This document shows, one piece after another, positions 6,004 through 10,426 of a DNA stretch of 10,426 nt. The notes beneath the pieces were generated by a model. The model saw only the letters and a list, made by a program, of their open reading frames with translations, had not been told where the DNA came from and did not search any database. Numbering within the stretch: the first letter of the stretch is position 1; each line of letters opens with the position of its first letter. This stretch comes from UBA11855 sp035297385 (GTDB taxonomy: Archaea > Thermoproteota > Bathyarchaeia > Bathyarchaeales > Bathycorpusculaceae). The stretch spans positions 1 to 10,426 of the forward strand of contig DATGZD010000010.1 of assembly GCA_035297385.1 (NCBI GenBank), written 5' to 3'. A program made the translations under genes and the position numbers.

Positions 6004-7458
6004 TTAGTCTTTGATTTCGTTTAGTTGTCGTGTTGTTTTAAGGTTGGCATCATCTGTGGTTTTCTTGTTTTCTGATTTATTCTTAGAGTTAATAAGGAAA
6101 TTGTATGCTAGAAGAAGCTTTAGTATTTCATTTTGAAAAGTGCAGAAATAATCTTCTTTTATGCCGATTTGACCAGTTTTAACATAAACATCGTAGGCAC
6201 ATGCTCCGCCACAGATTCCTATGGCTGGGCAGCTCATGCATTCACTGTTTTTCAAGGTGCCAAGTTCTAGCCATTTGTAGAATAATGGTTCTTCTTGAAC
6301 GTTTAAATCGTCTCTTATGGGAATTTGATATTTTCCTGAGGGATAGAATGCTTGACAAGGTCCAACCGTTCCTGAAGGTGAAAAAAATATTTGTTGACCA
6401 AAAGCAGGACAATCGTATAGGTGAAATGTTTCTTTGAAGAAATAGTCTGCTCGCCGTTTAGCTATGCGATCCTCAAACATATGCAATTCTTTTGCCTTTA
6501 AGTATGCCATAAACAGATGATACGCAAGCTGTTTCGGATCTGGAACCTCGTATTCACTTGAATCCTTGAGTCTTGTTAACAGATTGAAGCCTACGCTTCT
6601 GACTCCGAGTTTATGGAAGAATTCGACTATCTCTTCAGCATATACATAGTTCTGTTTTGTTATTGTGCATGATATTCCTAAATCTACGTGAGCTTCCTTT
6701 AGCAGGCTTAACGCTCTTAGGGTTGTGTAAAAAGTTTCTTTTCCGTTAATTAAAACACGGTTTCTATCAATATTTGCCCATCCATCGAGCGATAATCCTA
6801 CAGCAACATTGTGTTGTTTGAGTTTCTTGGCTAAATCTTCTGTTACCAAGCTTCCATTTGTTAAACACGAAAAAGAGAATTTATCTTTGGATTCTTGCTC
6901 GAGTTTTTCAATTATGTAGAATACGATTTCGCTATTACTAAGAGGTTCGCCTCCATAAAATGTGACTCTATATTCTTTGACGTCTTTTGCGGCGTTGATT
7001 AATACGCTTATGACTTTGTCTGCTACATCTTTAGACATAGATTTGTGTAGTTCTTTAAGAGAATTCTCTATGAAGCAATAACCACATTTAAAATTGCAGA
7101 AATCAGTAACCAAAACGTATGAAATACTTGGACAAGGCTTCTTTCTGAGTAAACTATTGGCAACAGAATCAAATACTTGCTTAGGATCAAAACCTTTAGG
7201 CACTACAAATTTTAACTCAATTAAATTCTTTATGTCATCACTGCGATTTGCTTTACTTAAATCTGCTAAAATCCTTGTATATTTTTCATTGGTCAAGTAT
7301 ACTTTCTGCAGAGTCAAAGAATTGAAAAGACACTTTGTAATTTCATTTATGCTAAATACATGGACAAACGGAGAAAGCATTAATTGGATATGTCCTTCAT
7401 TCAACTGCTTAAGTGTTGATTTTTTATACATGATTTTAGCATGCTCTCGTTTAGTCAC
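6004..7458 (-). CDS. Radical SAM/SPASM peptide maturase with N-terminal peptide-recognition-like region (downstream copy)
   Basis: About 484 residues from GTG 7458. The radical SAM motif is C121-N-F-K-C125-G-Y-C128, with F-Y-G-G-E-P (SAM binding) near 167-172. The SPASM domain is complete: C350-x12-G-x4-C368, then C407-x2-C410-x5-C416-x3-C420-x18-C439, enough for two auxiliary 4Fe-4S clusters. Residues about 40-92 (S-L-T-L-Q-K-V-Y-L-T, ending L-I-E-L-K-F-V-V) look like a PqqD-type recognition element. SPASM enzymes of this layout use SAM radicals to modify peptides or proteins, often forming thioether or carbon-carbon links. The frame is open to 7503. I prefer GTG 7458 because GGTG lies about 6 bases upstream; ATG 7431 is the alternative. 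The C-terminal 25 residues are Lys/Asn/Thr-rich and probably disordered. Candidate substrates flank it and its partner enzyme. Confidence 0.93.
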   Translation of the reverse strand: MTKREHAKIMYKKSTLKQLNEGHIQLMLSPFVHVFSINEITKCLFNSLTLQKVYLTNEKYTRILADLSKANRSDDIKNLIELKFVVPKGFDPKQVFDSVANSLLRKKPCPSISYVLVTDFCNFKCGYCFIENSLKELHKSMSKDVADKVISVLINAAKDVKEYRVTFYGGEPLSNSEIVFYIIEKLEQESKDKFSFSCLTNGSLVTEDLAKKLKQHNVAVGLSLDGWANIDRNRVLINGKETFYTTLRALSLLKEAHVDLGISCTITKQNYVYAEEIVEFFHKLGVRSVGFNLLTRLKDSSEYEVPDPKQLAYHLFMAYLKAKELHMFEDRIAKRRADYFFKETFHLYDCPAFGQQIFFSPSGTVGPCQAFYPSGKYQIPIRDDLNVQEEPLFYKWLELGTLKNSECMSCPAIGICGGACAYDVYVKTGQIGIKEDYFCTFQNEILKLLLAYNFLINSKNKSENKKTTDDANLKTTRQLNEIKD

Positions 7459-7499
7459 GTTACCCACCGAAAAGAAAACCCATGAATCTTCTAAACTCA

Positions 7500-7514
7500 A
7501 CAAATTATTAAAGT
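7500..7514 (-). promoter_or_regulatory. TATA-like element ahead of the downstream radical SAM gene
   Basis: Reads ACTTTAATAATTTG on the minus strand inside the 236-base gap 7459-7694. It predicts a transcript start near 7480, about 20 bases before the GTG start. This suggests the second maturase may be transcribed separately from the first. Nothing else recognisable is seen in the gap. Confidence 0.3.
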
Positions 7515-7694
7515 TTTTTTGAAATTCGTGTACTAGAAATCACAGTCCATTATTTCTACGGGTAATAGAGAGTTGCATTGTTTCTATCTTTACAGCATGC
7601 ATACTTAAAATGTCGAGTAAACACATTGATTCGCTGAATTAGGCAGTCCTAAAGTTACATCGAATTCATGTTTTAAGTTGAAGAAACAGAGTCA

Positions 7695-9083
7695 CTATAC
7701 TGGAGAGGTTTTCAATTCATCGTAGATTCTGGTCATCGTGTTTTCCATCCCTAGATTCCATAATATGGCTGAAAAAAGTTTCCTATAGAAGCTGCAGTAA
7801 GGGCTTCTCTTGTTGATGCTTCCATATTCCCAATAAGCGTGTGCCCAACATCCGCTTGCACAAAAGTATCGTACATTGCAGTCTTTGCATTCTTGAATTT
7901 CATCAACTGAAGGTAAAGAGTTTACAAATGAGAACAACTTATCAAAAATATTGTCGTCAAGAATATTTCCTAATTCATAGTTTGTACAGGAAAAAAAGAG
8001 GTGACAGGGTACAACTGTGCCATTCTCTTCGATCCCAAGTGTCTTAAGTCCCATACCGCAACAATTGATTACTCTTGGAATGAGAGCATCAGCAATCTTA
8101 TTATTGGGAATATCAACACTAGCGCTGATGGCGTCTTTCTTTTTGTTCATTTTGCATAGAATGAAATCAAGCATATCTTGTTCCGAGCAGGTCAGATTGA
8201 CTTTGTTGCGGTGTCCTCTTCCGACAGGTTGAAAAAAACTTGTTCCCGGCGTTACACCGAGACGTTCTGCAAACTCAGCATACTGCTTTAATGTAGCAAT
8301 ATTCTTGCGTGTCGAGGTCGCGGTAATGTATAATTGGTCCTTGCGATATCCCTGTTCCTTTAGTAGGTGAACTGCTTCAAGACATTTCTTGAAAGTTCCT
8401 TTGCCTCTTAAAGAATCATGTTCCATTTCAAGTGGTGATTCAATGCTTATTTGCACGTAGTCAATACCGGAGTTTTTTAGCTTGGAGGCTTGCTCTAATC
8501 CTATTAGTGTTCCATTCGTTGTAATACCGACGAGCAATTCCTTTTTCTTTGCAAATTCCACTATATCAAAAAGGTCCAGTCTAAGGAGAGGTTCTCCGCC
8601 GCTTAGTATAAGATTAACTACGTTTAGTTGAGTTAATCTTTCTACTATCTTTTGTGACCGTTTTAGGTCTCCATAATAAGGAACAGATTTACTTTTTGCG
8701 TCTGCATAGCAGAAGGGGCAACTGAGATTGCAGGATTCAGAAACAGCATAGTAAACTATTTTTGGGGTCTTCACATATTGATCGATATTCCATTCTCGAA
8801 ATGTTTTGTCGTTGAATTCATTATCACCATCTACAAGGTACCTCTCTTGCAGCAATATATTTAGAAGATCAAATAGCTCTGTATTATCATGCTCACTTAG
8901 TTTTTTGGTAACACTGGGTAAACCGTTGGTCAAGGCTTCTTCTATAATGGCAAACGCCTCTGACCGAATCTTCATGAAATTCCCACGTTCAAGGTTTACC
9001 AAAGCGGTCTGACCGTTGCCGTGAAGGAAACGAATCCTTCTTCCCCAGTGTATTTCTATAGGATCAATATTCCTATCGGTCAC
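7695..9083 (-). CDS. Radical SAM/SPASM peptide maturase with N-terminal PqqD-like region (upstream copy)
   Basis: 462 residues from GTG 9083. Residues about 15-95 (F-L-H-G-N-G-Q-T-A-L-V-N-L-E-R-G-N-F onward) fit a PqqD-like fold, the usual RiPP recognition element. The radical SAM motif is C118-N-L-S-C122-P-F-C125, followed by L-S-G-G-E-P at 160-165. The SPASM part has C341/C342, G355-x4-C360, then C399-x2-C402-x5-C408-x3-C412-x17-C430; an extra C366 is present. It shares the domain plan with the gene at 6004-7458 but little obvious sequence, so the two probably do different steps or serve different substrates. It lies 76 bases after the small Gly/Cys protein, the normal precursor-then-maturase order. 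GGAGA is about 12 bases before the GTG, rather far, and a hairpin precedes it. Confidence 0.93.
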   Translation of the reverse strand: MTDRNIDPIEIHWGRRIRFLHGNGQTALVNLERGNFMKIRSEAFAIIEEALTNGLPSVTKKLSEHDNTELFDLLNILLQERYLVDGDNEFNDKTFREWNIDQYVKTPKIVYYAVSESCNLSCPFCYADAKSKSVPYYGDLKRSQKIVERLTQLNVVNLILSGGEPLLRLDLFDIVEFAKKKELLVGITTNGTLIGLEQASKLKNSGIDYVQISIESPLEMEHDSLRGKGTFKKCLEAVHLLKEQGYRKDQLYITATSTRKNIATLKQYAEFAERLGVTPGTSFFQPVGRGHRNKVNLTCSEQDMLDFILCKMNKKKDAISASVDIPNNKIADALIPRVINCCGMGLKTLGIEENGTVVPCHLFFSCTNYELGNILDDNIFDKLFSFVNSLPSVDEIQECKDCNVRYFCASGCWAHAYWEYGSINKRSPYCSFYRKLFSAILWNLGMENTMTRIYDELKTSPV

Positions 9084-9099
9084 GCGTTGTTATTTCTCC

Positions 9100-9123
9100 G
9101 AAGCTTTTTGGGAAATTAGCTTC
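9100..9123 (-). promoter_or_regulatory. Hairpin between the candidate precursor and first maturase
   Basis: On the minus strand GAAGCT pairs with AGCTTC around a 12-base loop, ending just before the GGAGA ribosome site of the radical SAM gene. It lies in a 76-base gap. It might protect the 3' end of a short precursor message or lower translation of the maturase. Confidence 0.3.
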
Positions 9124-9159
9124 ATGGTCAAATATGTTTTGCAGTATCTAAACAGTTTT

Positions 9160-9510
9160 CTAAGGCTGCACAGATCGACCTGTTGGTACAAGACGCGTAG
9201 GTTTGGTTGCTGTTACATTTTGGGTAACAAGCATCTTTTGTATGAGGGCTGCATCCTTTTTAGGATCCAGTTTCATCTTGCCAGCGGTGCTACTAACACC
9301 TAATTCAGCTACTTTACTGCCTCCTACCGTAGCGCAGCCACCAACATGCAATGTGCCGCAGGGCCAGATGAAACCTACTGTAATATAGGCACATGGTTCA
9401 ACTCCAATCTCCATTCCACCTTCACCCTTTGGTTTTTTAGCCATCATCTTCATTTCCGTTGCTTCTTCAGGAGTTATATCAACACGTTTGCTAAAAATCA
9501 CTTCAAACAT
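9160..9510 (-). CDS. Small Gly/Cys-containing protein, candidate RiPP precursor
   Basis: 116 residues, ATG 9510 with AGGAGA 8 bases upstream. Residues 1-30 are charged (T-P-E-E-A-T-E-M-K-M-M) and would suit a leader bound by the PqqD-like domains. Residues 33-65 are hydrophobic and Gly-rich with three Cys (C40, C51, C59) in V-E-P-C, W-P-C-G and G-G-C-A-T-V-G-G; this is the likely core. Residues 66-116 are again polar and end in T-G-R-S-V-Q-P, so the core would be internal, or the whole protein is modified in place. I do not recognise the family. The call rests on size, composition and being the first gene ahead of a radical SAM/SPASM maturase. A metal-binding or structural accessory protein is the alternative. 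No protease site can be assigned. Confidence 0.8.
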   Translation of the reverse strand: MFEVIFSKRVDITPEEATEMKMMAKKPKGEGGMEIGVEPCAYITVGFIWPCGTLHVGGCATVGGSKVAELGVSSTAGKMKLDPKKDAALIQKMLVTQNVTATKPTRLVPTGRSVQP

Positions 9511-9539
9511 ATCTCATTCTCCTCTTCTAAAAAGTCTTC

Positions 9540-9574
9540 TGTATTAAATGTTAATACATGCTTACATATAATAG
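9540..9574 (-). promoter_or_regulatory. Promoter and palindromic operator candidate of the peptide-modification locus
   Basis: A TATA-like stretch reads TATTATATGTAA on the minus strand (9563-9574). Just downstream is a perfect palindrome, TGTATTAA-ATG-TTAATACA (9540-9558), lying where a repressor would block the polymerase. The palindrome ends 29 bases before the precursor ATG. Confidence 0.4.
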
Positions 9575-9706
9575 TTGTTATTCCTACGAGTTCATCAAAA
9601 AACCCTGGCTCCAGCACCCCCAAGTGAATCTTTGAAAGAAATGCATTAGCTTAGAAGGATAAATAGAAGCACAGACAGGCATGAATAACTTTTTCTAACT
9701 CTTCAC

Positions 9707-9994
9707 CTAAAGACTGGCTAAACTTGTTGTATGAAGATAAATCATCGCATCATAATCGGTAGCTGTCTCATCACATGGTTTTGCTAACCTTTCTATTTGA
9801 GTTCTTGGCTGCATTTCTTCAGTTAGCGTGCTATTTACAAAGAACTGTGTGGTCGGGAGAGCTTGCTTTACACAGTCGTTTAAACCATCGATTTACAATT
9901 TACACGTTAATGTCAGTTCAAGTTCTATAGCAGCCTCGAGGTAAATACATTCGCATTTAGACTCGTAAAAACATAATGATCGTTTTGTTTTCAT
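9707..9994 (-). pseudogene. Possible decayed gene with in-frame TAA
   Basis: One frame from ATG 9994 reads 33 codons to a TAA at 9893-9895, then stays open for 61 more codons to a TAG at 9707. The second part looks protein-like (E-E-M-Q-P-R-T-Q-I-E-R-L-A-K-P-C, then D-Y-D-A-M-I-Y-L-H-T), while the first contains C-F-Y-E-S-K-C-E-C. There is no good ribosome site. I cannot assign a family. It may be a gene remnant or chance. Confidence 0.25.
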
Positions 9995-10120
9995 CAGCAT
10001 CCAAAAAGACAAGGCTTTACGTTAGCTTGAGCCCTAAACTCATATGAGAAGTACTGCCTAAATTCTTATTGCACGTGGTAATTAGGTGGACTTATACAGG
10101 TATCAATTTTCTGGCTTTTT

Positions 10121-10235
10121 AAGTAGTGCCTTTCATTTCTTGAAGTATTTATGATTGCGAGTTACTCTAAACTCGCTACTTGATTTAGGCACTCGTATTA
10201 AATCATACGCTACAATTAGAGGATTTTTCTTTTTC
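10121..10235 (+). ncRNA. Candidate structured RNA (nested hairpins)
   Basis: Three nested stems: AGTGCCT (10125-10131) with AGGCACT (10187-10193); AAGTA (10143-10147) with TACTT (10177-10181); and GCGAGTT (10157-10163) with AACTCGC (10170-10176) around a 6-base loop. A TATA-like CTTATACA (10091-10098) lies about 26 bases before the first stem, and a T-rich run follows near 10223-10235. No known RNA class is recognised. It could instead be DNA-level structure. Confidence 0.25.
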
Positions 10236-10277
10236 GGAAGTAAATTATGTTTGATGAAAAATGAGTTTTTAGTAAAT

Positions 10278-10287
10278 CTTATATAAT
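10278..10287 (+). promoter_or_regulatory. TATA box of the right-edge gene
   Basis: CTTATATAAT, 51 bases before the ATG at 10338. It predicts a transcript start near 10310 and a leader that includes the AGGAGAAGG ribosome site. Confidence 0.55.
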
Positions 10288-10337
10288 GCGGCTTAAGATA
10301 ATAGATAATGCCTTAAAGAAAGGAGAAGGCGATTAAT

Positions 10338-10426
10338 ATGAGAGGAATTAAGAACCTTATTCTAATGCTATTGGTGTTCTTTTTGTCAATAGGACTAGTG
10401 TTTTTTGCCATGCAAATACCGATAGC
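10338..10426 (+). CDS. N-terminus of a secreted or membrane protein, cut by window end
   Basis: 29 codons are visible. The peptide starts M-R-G-I-K-N and goes into a hydrophobic stretch (L-I-L-M-L-L-V-F-F-L-S-I-G-L-V-F-F-A-M), a signal peptide or first membrane helix with a positive N-terminus. AGGAGAAGG lies about 8 bases before the ATG and a TATA box lies further up, so expression as a gene is well supported. It points away from the radical SAM locus. Too little is visible to name a family; an exporter or surface protein linked to the peptide locus is possible but unsupported. Confidence 0.75.
   Translation, partial: MRGIKNLILMLLVFFLSIGLVFFAMQIPI

Larger units (their letters stand above)
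9511..10337. other. 827-base gap with no convincing intact gene
   Basis: Contents from left to right: the precursor leader, palindrome and TATA element; about 130 bases with nothing recognised; the possible decayed reading frame (9707-9994); about 100 bases with nothing recognised; the nested hairpin (10121-10193); and the promoter of the gene at 10338. A 7-bp inverted repeat, ACTGTGT/ACACAGT, also occurs near 9844-9877. Confidence 0.5.

Noticed and set aside
7094..7522. 142-codon plus-strand frame
   Set aside because: Antisense to the N-terminal half of a well-supported radical SAM gene.
9346..9627. 93-codon plus-strand frame
   Set aside because: Antisense to the candidate precursor and its promoter, with no features of its own.

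Overview
The window looks like a piece of an AT-rich archaeal chromosome, most likely from the TACK side and Bathyarchaeota-like. This is a judgement from style: TATA boxes sit about 25 bases before the likely transcript starts, there are many TTG and GTG starts (some with strong GGAGG-type ribosome sites), one surface protein has a C-terminal PEFP-plus-membrane-helix end, and several tiny CxC-type zinc-binding proteins are present. No rRNA, tRNA, CRISPR array, transposase or phage gene was found.

Layout. 1-269 (minus): the N-terminal part of a MazG-like pyrophosphohydrolase, running off the left edge. 386-1012 (minus): a secreted cohesin-like surface protein, broken by an in-frame TAA and probably by a GCGC expansion near its 3' end. 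1132-1305 (plus): a small CxC/CxxH protein sharing a divergent promoter region with it. 1581-2054 (plus): a GNAT acetyltransferase. 2317-2739 (plus): a stand-alone receiver domain whose phosphoacceptor Asp is Asn. 2982-3191 (minus): a small CxC/HxxxH protein. 3324-5195 (minus): a complete, apparently cytoplasmic GH13 alpha-amylase-family enzyme with its own TATA box.

The most interesting region is 5339-9510, all on the minus strand. In transcription order it holds a 116-residue Gly/Cys-containing small protein that looks like a RiPP (ribosomally made, post-translationally modified peptide) precursor. Next come two radical SAM/SPASM enzymes, each with a PqqD-like N-terminal region suggestive of peptide recognition. 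Last is a 174-residue protein with four tandem 12-residue Cys repeats. The first three repeats are identical in protein but differ at the third base in 8 of 12 codons, so the peptide sequence is under selection. I read this as an archaeal radical-SAM peptide or protein modification locus with two candidate substrates. No peptidase or transporter is visible, and the chemistry cannot be told from sequence alone.

The 827-base stretch 9511-10337 has no intact convincing gene. It holds the promoter and a perfect 8-bp-arm palindrome ahead of the precursor, a possible decayed reading frame, and a nested hairpin that may be a small RNA. At 10338 a plus-strand gene for a secreted or membrane protein begins and leaves the window.

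A further oddity is three runs of (GC)4 or longer in AT-rich sequence, at 423-430, 1527-1534 and 3264-3272.
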